A stretch of 64,000 nt of DNA from Renibacterium salmoninarum ATCC 33209 (GCF_000018885.1 NC_010168.1:868001-932000); one strand, 5' to 3'; positions 51,075 to 60,945 are shown, numbered from the stretch's first letter. The notes: generated from the letters alone by a model not told the origin. Program-made: numbers and translations.

Positions 51075-51728
51075 ATGACCGCGGGAATCAGGTTTGTTGC
51101 TGGTGCCGATGAAGTTGGCCGCGGTGCGCTTGCGGGGCCAGTGAGCGTTGGCATGGTTGTTGTTGATGCTTCGGCGCAAAAACCGTTGGCCGGTGTGAAG
51201 GATTCTAAACTGCTCTCAGCTCAGGAACGCGAGAGTCTGGTGCCCTTGATCAAACACTGGGCAGTCGGTCATGCGGTGGGTCATGCCTCTGCCGCTGAAA
51301 TTGATGCGGGCGGACTGACCTCAGCCCTCCGGTTGGCTGGCACTAGAGCTTGGAATCAGCTTTTGGCGGCGGGAGTTCGAGCTGAGACTGTCATTTTGGA
51401 TGGAAATCACAATTGGCTCGCCAGCGCGCAACTGAGCATCTTCGATACGCCGACGGCGGATGAAGAGCTCGGTGTTGATGTGCCGGTTCAGACCAAGATA
51501 AAAGCTGATCTCAGCTGCCTAAGTGTTGCGGCGGCGAGTGTATTGGCAAAGGTAGAGCGAGACGCGATTTTGATTGAGTTAGACGCAGCCAACCCTCAAT
51601 TTGGCTGGAAGATCAATAAAGGTTACGCGACTGCATCGCACCGCAACGCCATTGATTTGCACGGTGCAAGCCAGTGGCATCGGATGAGTTGGCGTCTAGG
51701 CAGCGCCGTACGAGCGGATAGGGCATGA
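51075..51728 (+). CDS. rnhB: Ribonuclease HII
   Basis: 217 aa from ATG 51075. Acidic catalytic residues in GADEVGRGALAGPV (D, E) and VKDSKLLSAQERE; later VILDGNHNWL and KADLSCLSVAAASVLAKVERD. Removes ribonucleotides from DNA. Conserved place before DUF2469. Confidence 0.95.
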   Translation: MTAGIRFVAGADEVGRGALAGPVSVGMVVVDASAQKPLAGVKDSKLLSAQERESLVPLIKHWAVGHAVGHASAAEIDAGGLTSALRLAGTRAWNQLLAAGVRAETVILDGNHNWLASAQLSIFDTPTADEELGVDVPVQTKIKADLSCLSVAAASVLAKVERDAILIELDAANPQFGWKINKGYATASHRNAIDLHGASQWHRMSWRLGSAVRADRA

Positions 51729-51735
51729 TGGTTGA

Positions 51736-52074
51736 ATGAGCGCCGAGGATCTTGAAAACTACGAAACCGATATGGAATTACAGCTCTATCGGGAGTATCG
51801 CGATGTAGTTGGTTTATTTACCTATGTGGTCGAAACGGAGCGAAGGTTTTACTTGGCGAACCACGTCGATCTACAGGCAAGATCTGCAGACGGTGAAGTG
51901 TATTTCGATCTAACTTTGCAAGATGCCTGGGTTTGGGACGTCTATCGATCGGCTCGATTCGTCAAAAATGTTCGAGTCATTACCTTCAAAGATGTCAACG
52001 TTGAAGAGCTTGCCAAAAGCGATGATTTGGAATTGCTCAAAGCCTCCGATCTTGGCAACGATCTAGGGAATTGA
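51736..52074 (+). CDS. DUF2469 family protein
   Basis: 112 aa, actinobacterial family of unknown function that almost always follows rnhB. MSAEDLENYETDMELQLYRE, then VVETERRFYLANHVDL and DAWVWDVYRSARFVKNVRV. Acidic, no signal peptide or TM. Ends just before a pair of terminator hairpins. Confidence 0.93.
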   Translation: MSAEDLENYETDMELQLYREYRDVVGLFTYVVETERRFYLANHVDLQARSADGEVYFDLTLQDAWVWDVYRSARFVKNVRVITFKDVNVEELAKSDDLELLKASDLGNDLGN

Positions 52075-52093
52075 GCTAAATCCCCGCCAATGA

Positions 52094-52146
52094 GAACCCC
52101 GAAGCCGTAGCTCCGGGGTTCTGAAGATGCGTTCAACGCATCTTCA
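52094..52146. terminator. Two tandem hairpins after DUF2469
   Basis: First: GAGAACCCCG with CCGGGGTTCT-type pairing (52094-52121). Second: TGAAGATGCGT with ACGCATCTTCA, loop TCA (52122-52146), directly adjacent. Ends the rnhB transcript; two consecutive strong stems without a clear T run. Confidence 0.75.
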
Positions 52147-52326
52147 GGCTAGCAGGAATTAAACATATGCGACAGACTGTTTCCATTATTTGTTGAACTT
52201 TCAGTTGCTGCGGCAATCGAAGCAACTTCCCCTCCACAGGTAGTGAATCTGCTGCAGTTTTCCACATTCGTTGGCCCACGCTCCTTTTTGCCATTCCTCG
52301 GTAGTTTTGTCTTGGATGCTTGGCAG

Positions 52327-52683
52327 ATGAGAACGAAAATAGAGCTTGGTAAGCTTGGCGAGAACCTTGCCGCGGACTTCCTTGAACGCAGAGGGTTTCG
52401 AATTGTTGATACCAACTGGCGTTGTCCCAGCGGCGAAATAGACCTAGTTGCATTCGACGGCGAATTCTTGGTGATAGCTGAGGTCAAAGCGCGGCGGAGC
52501 TTGCGTTACGGGCATCCCTTTGAAGCGATTACTGATGCGAAGTTGCGTCGGTTGCGAACTTTGGCAGTGCTGTGGGCTAGGCATCACGGATTTTTCTCGT
52601 CGCCCATCAGGATAGATGCTGTTGCGGTACTGATCCCTCAAGGCGAAGAGCCTCGTCTGGAGCATCTTAGAGGTCTCGGATGA
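52327..52683 (+). CDS. YraN/UPF0102 family endonuclease-like protein
   Basis: 118 aa from ATG 52327. PD-(D/E)XK core: LGENLAADFLERRGFRIVD, then CPSGEIDLVAFDG and LVIAEVKARRS (D, E-x-K). Widely conserved next to rnhB and comM; may act in recombination or repair. Stop overlaps comM. Confidence 0.93.
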   Translation: MRTKIELGKLGENLAADFLERRGFRIVDTNWRCPSGEIDLVAFDGEFLVIAEVKARRSLRYGHPFEAITDAKLRRLRTLAVLWARHHGFFSSPIRIDAVAVLIPQGEEPRLEHLRGLG

Positions 52684-54214
52684 CGCTGGGGCGCTCGTTT
52701 TCAGTAGCTTTGGTCGGACTCCGAGGTCACATCGTTGAGGTCGAAGCAGATATCGGGCAGATGTTGCCTAATTTCCAGCTTTTGGGTTTGCCTGATGCCT
52801 CATTAGTTGAGGCGAAGGAACGAATTCGTGCGGCGGCACATAATTCCGGAATTCCTCTGAGTCGGCGGAAAATCACCGTGAATCTTTTGCCGGCATCGTT
52901 GCCCAAAAGAGGCAGTACTTTTGATCTGGCCATCGTAATGGCCGCACTGCGAGCGGCAAACGATGTGCGTGACCCGGGTCGAACGGTGTTTTTGGCTGAA
53001 CTAGGTCTCGACGGACGGCTCCGCCCCGTTCGCGGAATACTTCCTTCCGTGGTTGCAGCGGTCAAAGCAGGGTACGAGCAATTCGTGGTGGCGCCCGGCA
53101 ATGTGCGCGAAGCGCAGCTGGTGCCTGGGGCAAGTGTCCAAGGATTCGATTCCTTGGCGCATGTGGCCTTGAGCTTCGGGGCGAATGCCACGGAATTAGT
53201 CCTCCAAGATTGGCCAAGTTTTGACGAAACAGTGCCAAATATTGAGAGTGCTAAGGAACTAGATTTGGCTGATGTAGCAGGGCAGCCGGGGGCGAGGGCA
53301 GGCCTCGAAGTCGCGGCAGCTGGCAGGCACCATCTGCTTCTTGTCGGCCCGCCGGGTGCTGGAAAGACGATGCTGGCTGAACGGCTACCTGGCATACTTC
53401 CAGATCTTGATGATGGCCAAGCGATGGAAGTAACTGCCATTCATTCGATTGATGGATTGGCGGGTGGGCGAACCGAACTTATTCGCAGACCTCCGTTTGA
53501 ATGCCCTCACCATACGGCGAGCACTGCGTCAATTATTGGCGGCGGCTCGGGCATGCCGCGCCCCGGTGCGGCGTCGCGAGCGCATCGGGGCGTGCTTTTT
53601 TAGACGAGGCGCCAGAATACGAACGTCGGGTCCTAGATGCGTTGCGTCAGCCGTTAGAAAGCGGGGAGCTCGTCATTCACCGTTCCGCCGGGGTGGCAAC
53701 CTACCCGGCACGATTTCAGCTTGTTCTTGCCGCTAATCCTTGTCCTTGCGGGAATGCTAGCGGAAAGGGTCTGGAGTGTAGCTGCACACCAATTGCTCGC
53801 CGAAGATATTTCGGCAGACTCTCAGGGCCGCTTTTGGACCGGGTTGATATTCAAATGAACGTCAACAGACTTTCTCTGGCTCAACTATCTTCACAGACCG
53901 GCGGAGAGCCAAGTGCTGCGGCCGCGGGCAGGGTGCTTGCTGCTCGGGAGCGAGCCATCCGGCGGCTTTCGGCCTTCGAGCTAAAGTTCAATGCCGAGGT
54001 CTCAGGCCGAATCCTAAGGGGCCCGCTGAGATTGACTGAGTCGAGCACCCGAACTATTGATTTTGCGCTTGAACGAGGGAGCTTGACGGCACGTGGTTAT
54101 GACCGGGTGCTTCGAATCTCGTGGACCTTGGCAGATCTGGCTGACCTCGATCGTCCGGGAACAGATCAGATTGGCCAAGCTTTAGAGATGCGAAATCAAG
54201 GCGCAGCTCGATGA
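52680..54214 (+). pseudogene. comM: ComM/YifB-like AAA+ (Mg-chelatase-like), frameshifted in a T run
   Basis: N-terminal LonC-like domain (VGLRGHIVEVEADIGQMLP), Walker A LLVGPPGAGKTMLAERLPG, then AHRGVLF and TAG at 53601-53603. One extra T in the six-T run would give GVLFLDEAPEYERRVLDAL, the Walker B that now lies one frame over and continues (ANPCPCGNASGKG) to 54214. ComM is a hexameric helicase for branch migration of incoming DNA in natural transformation. ATGA overlaps with both neighbours remain. Confidence 0.9.
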
Positions 54215-54394
54215 CCCGGGCTGATTCACGACTGGCACGAGCAGCGCTGAGCCGCATTATGGAGCCGTCTGATCTGCACGGATTAGCAGTCATTCGGGTG
54301 CTTGGTCCTTGGGAAAGTATGCGCATCATCAGCGGAAATGCTCAGCTGCTCTCCGCGCAGGAAGTGAATCGCTCCGGTGTGTCCGGAGGGTTTC

Positions 54395-55285
54395 TCAGAC
54401 GATGAGCCTGTCGGCGGCTGCCGTGCTCTGGTAGTGATTGTAGTAGTGGTTTTCTAGCTCTACTGGTGGGATGTCTCCGCAGTACTGGTAGAGCCTTCGG
54501 TGGTTGTACCAATCGGCCCATTCAGCGGTGCCGATTTCGACTTCTTCTAGAGTCCGCCAGGGCTTGCCGGGTTTGATCAGCTCGGTCTTATAAAGCCCGT
54601 TGATGGTTTCCGCCAAGACGTTGTCGTAACTATCACCCACAGAACCGATCGAGGGGCGGATACCGGCCTGGGCCAGGCGTTCGGTGAAGGCCAAGGAGGC
54701 GTATTGAGCCCCGGCATCGTGATGATGAATCACCCCGGAAATCTCAGCCCCGGCCCGTTCACGACTCCAGATTGCCTGATTAACTGCGTTGAGCACTAGC
54801 ACGGTGTTCATAGAAGCACTCGCTGACCAGCCCAGGATCCTCCGAGAGTAAGCATCGATCACGAAGGCAACATAGACCCACCCGGACCAGGTCGAAACAT
54901 AGGTGAAATCATCTACCCATAGCCGATCCGGTGCCGTTGGTGTGAAATCACGGCGGACCAAGTCCTTCGCTCGGGCTGCCTTCGAGTCTTTGATCGTGGT
55001 GCGTTTGACCTTGCCACGGACCGCACCCTGTATGCCAAGTAACCCCATGAGCCGTTCTACCGTGCACCTGGCCACCGGCACACCTTCACGGTTCATCGCC
55101 AACCAGACTTTCCTGGTGCCGTAAACCCCGTAATTAGCGGCATACACCTTCTGGATCACGGGCTTGAGCACCTCATCACGTTGTTCTCGGTGAGATCGTG
55201 TTTTATCCACCCATTCGTAGTACGTGGACGGGGTGGTCTTCACCCCGTCCCAGTAAGCACCTGGCAGATCGACTCGACACCCCAC
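54395..55285 (-). CDS. IS994-like orfB, DDE transposase
   Basis: 296 codons, DDE residues in WVDDFTY, HHHDAGAQY and the Glu of LAETINGLYKTE. Two substitutions against copy 2 (ERLAQAG, YDNVLAE). The second, Ala to Val four residues from the catalytic Glu, might affect activity. Confidence 0.92.
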   Translation of the reverse strand: MGCRVDLPGAYWDGVKTTPSTYYEWVDKTRSHREQRDEVLKPVIQKVYAANYGVYGTRKVWLAMNREGVPVARCTVERLMGLLGIQGAVRGKVKRTTIKDSKAARAKDLVRRDFTPTAPDRLWVDDFTYVSTWSGWVYVAFVIDAYSRRILGWSASASMNTVLVLNAVNQAIWSRERAGAEISGVIHHHDAGAQYASLAFTERLAQAGIRPSIGSVGDSYDNVLAETINGLYKTELIKPGKPWRTLEEVEIGTAEWADWYNHRRLYQYCGDIPPVELENHYYNHYQSTAAADRLIV

Positions 55286-55294
55286 CGCAATCCA

Positions 55295-55660
55295 TTATTC
55301 TCGCGGTGACCGGCATGGTCCTTGATGTATTTCACGATCAGTGTTGTGGCGGTCGAGTTCGACCGCGAAAAAAGCTGAAGCACTCCGAAGGATCGCGTTC
55401 GCCCGTTTCAGCTCAGCGTTCTCACGCCGTAACCGTTTCAGCTCGGCCGATTCCGTGCTCGTTGTTCCAGTTCTAGTACCAACATCGATCTCGGCTTGCC
55501 GGACCCATTTACGCACCGTTTCCGGCACACCCACACCCAAAAGCTGGGCAACTTTTTGCATCGCCGCCCACTCCGAAGACGCACCCTCCATCTCCGCCAC
55601 CATGCGCACCGTACGATCCTTCAACTCCTGCGGATACCGTGTCGTAGTTTTCCCTGCCAT
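55295..55660 (-). CDS. IS994-like orfA
   Basis: 121 aa, HTH and leucine-zipper-like helix; one change from copies 1 and 2 (ELKDRTVRM). Confidence 0.92.
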   Translation of the reverse strand: MAGKTTTRYPQELKDRTVRMVAEMEGASSEWAAMQKVAQLLGVGVPETVRKWVRQAEIDVGTRTGTTSTESAELKRLRRENAELKRANAILRSASAFFAVELDRHNTDREIHQGPCRSPRE

Positions 55661-56788
55661 GTCCTGATCCTCTCAAACAAGAAAGTCTCCGGACACGCCG
55701 GGGCGATTCAACCTGAGCGCCGAGTCCGGTGCCGTTTGGAAGGGCATCGACGATTGCTTGAAACGCTGGAGTCCGAGGCTTCCGCAAGTCGCCGCTGAAC
55801 GTGATCTGACTACCATGGCCTCGATAGGGGGCGGCCTGCTAATCCCTGAAGATGCCGCTTGGCCGGCAGGATTGAAGGATCTCGGGCTGGCAGCACCTAT
55901 CGGTTTGTGGTTTCGCGGTACATCGGGACTGCCAGCATTATCGGATTGTGTGGCTGTGGTGGGTTCGCGAGACAGTACTGCCTACGGGAATGCCGTTGTG
56001 GCAGACATCGCACATGGACTAGCCGTAAGGCGGAAAACAGTGCTTTCAGGCGGTGCTTATGGCATCGATGCTGCCGCAAACCGGGCTGCCCTTACGGCGA
56101 AATCAGCCGAAAGCGTCGCGACGATTGCGGTGATGGCCGGTGGGCTTGACCGCTTCTATCCGGCCGGGAACGAGCTCCTTTTGCGTGAAATATCGCAAAG
56201 TGGGCTTCTTCTGGCCGAAGTTCCGCCCGGCTGTAATCCGACGAGGTATCGCTTTTTGCAGCGGAATCGACTTATCGCGGCGTTGAGCTCGGCTACCGTG
56301 GTTGTCGAAGCGCGATGGCGTTCCGGCGCATTGAATACTGCTCATCATGCCGCGGAGATGGGACGTCATGTTGCCGCAGTACCGGGTTCGGTTTATTCAG
56401 CGAATTCGGCTGGTTGTCATCGATTGTTGCGCGAAGGCGCGGCTGTATGCGTTTCGGATGCTGCTGAAATCTGTGAGCTCATTTCACCTAGCGGTGTTTT
56501 GTCACCGATGCATATTCCAGATCGTGCTGAACACGACGGGCTACCCGCCGAGGATTTGCTGCTTTTAGATGCTTTGCCAGTCCGCAGGGGGAGCAGTGTG
56601 GAAAAACTTGCCGGTGTTGCCGGGCTTGATGAAGCTTCTGTTCGAGCTGGCTTGGGCCGGCTCGAACTTTTGGAGCTTGCCAAACGGTCGGAGAACGGCT
56701 GGTTGCGGCGCAGACCGAGTTCAACCTGAGCCGTGAAAAAAGCCGAGCCGACCGGGATCTTGTCCGAGAGGGCGAGGAGTTCTAATGT

Positions 56789-57394
56789 TTGCGCATGGGT
56801 AAGTTGATTTTGACAATGCACACTAGCGCGGATGGCTTCGTGGCAACTGGGGACGGGAAAATGTGGCCGACTTTCGGTTGGCCTGCCGAAGCACAGAGCT
56901 TGGTCAACGAGCTGTATGCAGATGTCGAAGCTGCTATTTATGGTCGAGGAATCTATCAGACGGTCATTCCGTTTTGGACCGACGTCGCGATTAACGGTGT
57001 GCCTCATGGCGCGCCGTTAGGCGAGTTCGATCTGGATTTTGCAAGGCTGCTTTTGCCCGTTCGAAAATACGTAGTTTCTAGAACCTACGAGCCGCAAGAA
57101 CCAGATACAACAGCGATTCGAGCTAACATCGCCACCGAAGTCGAACGAATTAAGGCAGGGACGTCCGGTGCTGTAGTTCTGCTAGCTGGCGGCGCAATTA
57201 CCGCTGAGCTTCTCAAAGCCAAATTGATCGATGAGATTCTTCTACTGACCGGACCGGTACTCCTCGGCAGTGGAAGACCCTTGGCTGACCTATCCGAGCC
57301 GATCCCGCTGAGCTTGTTGAGCGTTGACACCTTTGCCCCGAAATGTGTGGTTTCGAGATATCGCATCGAAGCGGATTTTCCAACGCAGCGCTAA
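56789..57394 (+). CDS. Dihydrofolate reductase family (RibD C-terminal domain) protein
   Basis: 201 aa from TTG 56789 with gaggag nine bases upstream; ATG 56795 is an alternative. MHTSADGFVATGDGKMW, then EAAIYGRGIYQTVIPFW, VVLLAGGAITAELLKAKLID and LTGPVLLGSGRPL are the DHFR/RibD-C fold landmarks. Likely an NADPH-dependent reductase; substrate unknown. Confidence 0.88.
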   Translation: MRMGKLILTMHTSADGFVATGDGKMWPTFGWPAEAQSLVNELYADVEAAIYGRGIYQTVIPFWTDVAINGVPHGAPLGEFDLDFARLLLPVRKYVVSRTYEPQEPDTTAIRANIATEVERIKAGTSGAVVLLAGGAITAELLKAKLIDEILLLTGPVLLGSGRPLADLSEPIPLSLLSVDTFAPKCVVSRYRIEADFPTQR

Positions 57395-57470
57395 CAATCG
57401 GAACAACTCATGCTTAGCTCTTGCGGCGATGCGGCTTGAATGAATGCGTTTCAGCGCGCAGAGTATGTGA

Positions 57471-58397
57471 GTGAACGAGTCCGAACTACCCGTTGAATTC
57501 AATCGAATTCTCTCTGCGTTCAATCAGCACTTGCGCGCCGAGCGTGCTCGGTCAGAGCACACAATCCGGGCCTATTCGGCAGATGTAGAAAGCTTGATGT
57601 ACTACGCGATTGCCGCCGGCGTTCGGTCAATAGATGAGATCGACTTAGCCACTATCCGAGAGTGGCTAGGCGAGCAAAGTTCAGATGGCTTAGCCCGTTC
57701 AACTCTCGCACGTCGCGCAGCAAGTACTCGGACGCTGATGTCCTGGGCGCTTCGCGAGGAATTAATATCCGTAGATCCCACGCTACGACTCAAAGCGCCA
57801 AAGCGGCAGAAGACGCTGCCGGGAGTTTTGCAGCAGAATCAGATGGCTCGTATGCTCGCTGATTTAGCATCAGCGGCTGAAGAAGGATCGGCAGCTGCAT
57901 TGCGGGACCTAGCCATTGTCGAGTTACTTTACGCGGCAGGATTGCGTGTGGGCGAATTGGCTGGACTTGATCTTGACGATCTCGATTTCGAACGCCGAAC
58001 AGTCGTAGTGCTTGGTAAAGGAAATAAAGAGCGGAGCGTGCCTTTTGGTCAGCCCGCGGCTAGAGCGCTTCAGGCTTGGCTCCAAACTGGTCGACCGGCG
58101 TTTTATCGTGAGGGAAGCGGCGCTGCACTTTTTTTAGGCACCCGTGGCGGTCGGATCGATCAACGGCAGATCAGATCCGTCGTTGGAAGCCGTTTTGTGG
58201 CTTTGGGAGATACTTCTGCGACAAGTCCGCACGCCCTGCGACACACTGCAGCAACTCATTTGCTCGACGGCGGCGCAGATTTGCGCGCGGTACAAGAGAT
58301 TCTGGGCCACTCGTCGCTGGCAACGACTCAAATCTATACTCATGTCTCGGTCGATCGTCTTCGGTCGAGCTATCAGCAAGCGCATCCGCGAGCCTAA
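57471..58397 (+). CDS. xerC: Tyrosine recombinase XerC
   Basis: 308 aa from GTG 57471. SAM-like N-terminal DNA-binding domain, then catalytic Arg in AAGLRVGELAGLDL, Lys in LGKGNKERSVPF, HALRHTAATHLLDGGADL (H, R) and LGHSSLATTQIYTHVS (H, Tyr nucleophile). Resolves chromosome dimers with XerD. Normal neighbour of dprA. Confidence 0.95.
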   Translation: MNESELPVEFNRILSAFNQHLRAERARSEHTIRAYSADVESLMYYAIAAGVRSIDEIDLATIREWLGEQSSDGLARSTLARRAASTRTLMSWALREELISVDPTLRLKAPKRQKTLPGVLQQNQMARMLADLASAAEEGSAAALRDLAIVELLYAAGLRVGELAGLDLDDLDFERRTVVVLGKGNKERSVPFGQPAARALQAWLQTGRPAFYREGSGAALFLGTRGGRIDQRQIRSVVGSRFVALGDTSATSPHALRHTAATHLLDGGADLRAVQEILGHSSLATTQIYTHVSVDRLRSSYQQAHPRA

Positions 58398-58594
58398 GTT
58401 CCTGAGTCGTGGCGAAATCGAATTTCATTGAAGAAATTTCGTGATTGTTATTTCGCTGGCGTTATTGACTTAGATGCGGCACAATTGCAATAGATCCAAA
58501 CATGGGCAACTGTCTAAGACAGCGTTGTCAATGCAAGGATGTTTCATTCTGGTAGGTCGTTGGGGAAGACGCATCTACAGCTATGGAGGATGGA

Positions 58595-59098
58595 ATGTCT
58601 GTTGTAATGGCACGTGGAGTGCTTTTCGTGCACTCTGCCCCCACTGCGTTATGCCCACATGTCGAGTGGGCCATTGGTTCGGTGCTGGATAAGCGCACCG
58701 ATCTTGAGTGGACCTCTCAACCTGCCGCCCCCGGATCATTTCGCGCAGAGCTCTCTTGGGTAGGCCCGCAAGGCACTGGCTCGCTGCTTGCTTCAGCTTT
58801 ACGTGGCTGGGCACACCTTCGCTACGAGGTCACCGAGGAGCCTAGTGCTGGCGTAGATGGTGGGCGCTGGTCCCACACTCCTGAGCTGGGCATCTTTCAC
58901 GCGGTAACCGATGTGCACGGAAACATCATGGTCTCAGAGGACCGTATTCGTTATGCCTACGAATCTGGGGCGGGCGATCCAGCTCAGGTTTATCACGAGC
59001 TTTCGCTCGCCCTCGGTGAAGCCTGGGATGAAGAGCTCGAAGCCTTCCGACATGCAGCTGAAGGCGCGCCCGTCCGCTGGCTCCACCAAGTTGGATAG
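58595..59098 (+). CDS. DUF3145 family protein
   Basis: 167 aa from ATG 58595 (ggagg upstream; ATG 58583 possible). Actinobacterial family of unknown function found next to the fab operon. ARGVLFVHSAPTALCPHVEW, then LGIFHAVTDVHGNIMVSEDR. Probably cytoplasmic. Convergent with fabF. Confidence 0.9.
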   Translation: MSVVMARGVLFVHSAPTALCPHVEWAIGSVLDKRTDLEWTSQPAAPGSFRAELSWVGPQGTGSLLASALRGWAHLRYEVTEEPSAGVDGGRWSHTPELGIFHAVTDVHGNIMVSEDRIRYAYESGAGDPAQVYHELSLALGEAWDEELEAFRHAAEGAPVRWLHQVG

Positions 59099-59115
59099 CG
59101 CCCTCATCGCTTTTA

Positions 59116-59183
59116 GATAGTAAGACGACTTGGGGATAGCCAGAAGTACTACATTCTGGCTATCCCCAAGTCGTCTTACTATC
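59116..59183. repeat. Palindrome, family A member 3, between DUF3145 gene and fabF
   Basis: 30-bp perfect arms 59116-59145 and 59154-59183, loop of eight bases. Arm: GATAGTAAGACGAC, seven bases, TAGCCAGAA. It separates convergent genes: 17 bp after the DUF3145 stop, 24 bp from the fabF stop. Confidence 0.92.
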
Positions 59184-59207
59184 GCGAACGAGGTTTTCCG
59201 TAAATTT

Positions 59208-60443
59208 TTAGTAGTTACGGACCACGATCACGGCGTTATGTCCGCCAAAGCCAAAGGAATTGCTCAGGGCGACAATATCGCCGCTAGGCAAATCTCGAGA
59301 AGTCGTCACCACATCTAGCGGGATCTCTGGATCTTGCGTCTCCAGGTTAATCGTCGCTGGCGCTTTGCGATCGAATACTGCTTTCACGGTCAAAACAGCT
59401 TCGACCGCTCCGGATGCACCCAGGAGGTGTCCCATCTGGGATTTCGTCGCGGAAACCGCGATGTTGTCCACATGGTCTCCGAAAGCCGCGCGCAGGGCGG
59501 TGTATTCGGGCTTATCTCCAACCGGCGTCGAGGTGGCGTGTGCGTTGACGTGTACTACATCTTGCGGCAGCGCACGGGCGTCGAACAGGGCGGCTTTGAG
59601 CGCTCTGGTGGCTCCCAGGCCTTCCGGATCCGGCGCGGTGATGTGATAGGCGTCTGCGGTGACCGAAGTGCCAGCGAGTTCGCCGTAAATTCGAGCGCCG
59701 CGTGCCAAAGCGTGTTCCTCGGCCTCAAGCACCAGGGCGCCAGCACCTTCACCCATGACGAAACCGTCACGGTTGAGGTCGTATGGACGAGACGCGTGTT
59801 CCGGATCGTCATTTCGACGCGAAAGTGCTTGCATCGATGAAAATGCCGCGAGCGTCATCGGGTGAATCGCAGCCTCGGTACCACCGGCCACCACGATGTC
59901 GGTCTTACCTGAGCGAATCAACTCAAGCGCTTGATGAAGAGCTTCTGTGCCAGAAGCGCAGGCAGATACTGGAGTGTGTGCACCGCCTCGAGCTCCGAGA
60001 TCAAGGCTCACTGCCGCGGCTGCACCATTGGGCATCAACATTGGCACGGTCATTGGCAGTACTCGTCGAGGTCCGCGGTCACGCAATGTATCCCAGGCAT
60101 CGAGAAGCGTCCAAACTCCGCCAATTCCGGTAGCAAATGCAACGGCAAACCGATCCTGGTCAACTTCTGGATTACCAGCATCCGCCCAAGCTTCGCGGGC
60201 AGTGATTACTGCGAATTGGCTCGAGGGGTCAAGGCGTTTCGCCTCGACTCGGCCCAAAACCTCGGTGGCAGGAGTGGATGCGCGGGCTGCAAAGGTAACT
60301 GGCAGCTCATATTGACTTACCCAATCGTCAGTCAGCGTGCGCGCGCCGGAAACGCCAATCAAGGCGTTCTGCCAGGTTGTCTTGACGTCACCGCCAATCG
60401 GCGTGGTGGCGCCGAGTCCGGTGATGACTACTTTGCGGGGCAT
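59208..60443 (-). CDS. fabF: 3-oxoacyl-ACP synthase II
   Basis: 411 aa from ATG 60443; GTG 60452 in frame is possible. Condensing enzyme triad: Cys in PVSACASGTEALHQ, His in VHVNAHATSTPVGD and His in SQMGHLLGASGAVE. Elongates acyl-ACP with malonyl-ACP. Last gene of the fab operon. Confidence 0.97.
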   Translation of the reverse strand: MPRKVVITGLGATTPIGGDVKTTWQNALIGVSGARTLTDDWVSQYELPVTFAARASTPATEVLGRVEAKRLDPSSQFAVITAREAWADAGNPEVDQDRFAVAFATGIGGVWTLLDAWDTLRDRGPRRVLPMTVPMLMPNGAAAAVSLDLGARGGAHTPVSACASGTEALHQALELIRSGKTDIVVAGGTEAAIHPMTLAAFSSMQALSRRNDDPEHASRPYDLNRDGFVMGEGAGALVLEAEEHALARGARIYGELAGTSVTADAYHITAPDPEGLGATRALKAALFDARALPQDVVHVNAHATSTPVGDKPEYTALRAAFGDHVDNIAVSATKSQMGHLLGASGAVEAVLTVKAVFDRKAPATINLETQDPEIPLDVVTTSRDLPSGDIVALSNSFGFGGHNAVIVVRNY

Positions 60444-60479
60444 CTGATTCACTCTCTTGGGTGTCTAAAAACTCGTGGG

Positions 60480-60514
60480 GCTTGCGGCAAACGTCTTAGA
60501 GACGCGCCGCAAGC
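60480..60514 (-). promoter_or_regulatory. Hairpin between acpP and fabF
   Basis: GCTTGCGGC (60480-60488) pairs with GCCGCAAGC (60506-60514); the spacer contains a further CGTCT/AGACG pairing. No T run. It may attenuate or stabilise the acpP 3' end so that more ACP than FabF is made. Confidence 0.6.
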
Positions 60515-60570
60515 CAGCCGCCGAGCAGTATTGCTTCGAATTGCTCTAAATCGTGTGGAGTGCGAAAGCC

Positions 60571-60816
60571 TTATGCCTGCGCACTTGCGATGTAGCTGAC
60601 TGCGTCGCCCACGGTCTTGAGGTTTTTGACTTCCTCATCCGGGATGCGAACGCCAAACTTTTCCTCGGCGTTGACCACAATGGTCATCATCGAGATGGAG
60701 TCGATGTCCAAATCGTCGGTGAAGGACTTGTCCAACTCGACGGCTTCTGGCGCAAGGCCGGTCTCTTCGTTGACGATTTCAGCCAAACCGGCCAGGATTT
60801 CTTCGTTGCTAGCCAT
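60571..60816 (-). CDS. acpP: Acyl carrier protein
   Basis: 81 aa, acidic. Phosphopantetheine Ser in DDLDIDSISMMTIV (DSI motif instead of the common DSL). Carries growing acyl chains. Confidence 0.97.
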   Translation of the reverse strand: MASNEEILAGLAEIVNEETGLAPEAVELDKSFTDDLDIDSISMMTIVVNAEEKFGVRIPDEEVKNLKTVGDAVSYIASAQA

Positions 60817-60945
60817 TAGTGGCTCCCTCTCTCGGTGTCTGCCCGCTCTATCGTAGGCGGGCAGTGTTGATCAAACCACGGTTGCGGCTTGAAACGCGAC
60901 CTCTGCGGTGCATGTTGCGCCAAAAAGACCGTCAAAATCATGAAT

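Larger units (their letters stand above)
54365..55710 (-). mobile_element. IS994-like IS3-family insertion sequence, copy 3
   Basis: 1346 bp, both ends TGAATCGC-type. Differs from copies 1 and 2 by a handful of substitutions (H to R in orfA; T to A and A to V in orfB). Inserted in dprA, transcribed against it. Flanks are GGAAG and ACCTG: no target duplication. Confidence 0.95.
54211..56729 (+). pseudogene. dprA: DNA-processing protein DprA, split by IS copy 3
   Basis: 5' part 54211-54364 (SRLARAALSRIMEPSDLHGL to LLSAQE), IS at 54365-55710, 3' part from 55711 (LSAESGAVWKGIDDCL, CVAVVGSRDSTAYG, VLSGGAYGIDAAAN, RFLQRNRLIAALS) to 56729. Deleting the 1346 bp exactly gives one 390-aa frame with no bases gained or lost. 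DprA loads RecA on incoming single strands in transformation. The 3' part shows no other lesion. Confidence 0.92.
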
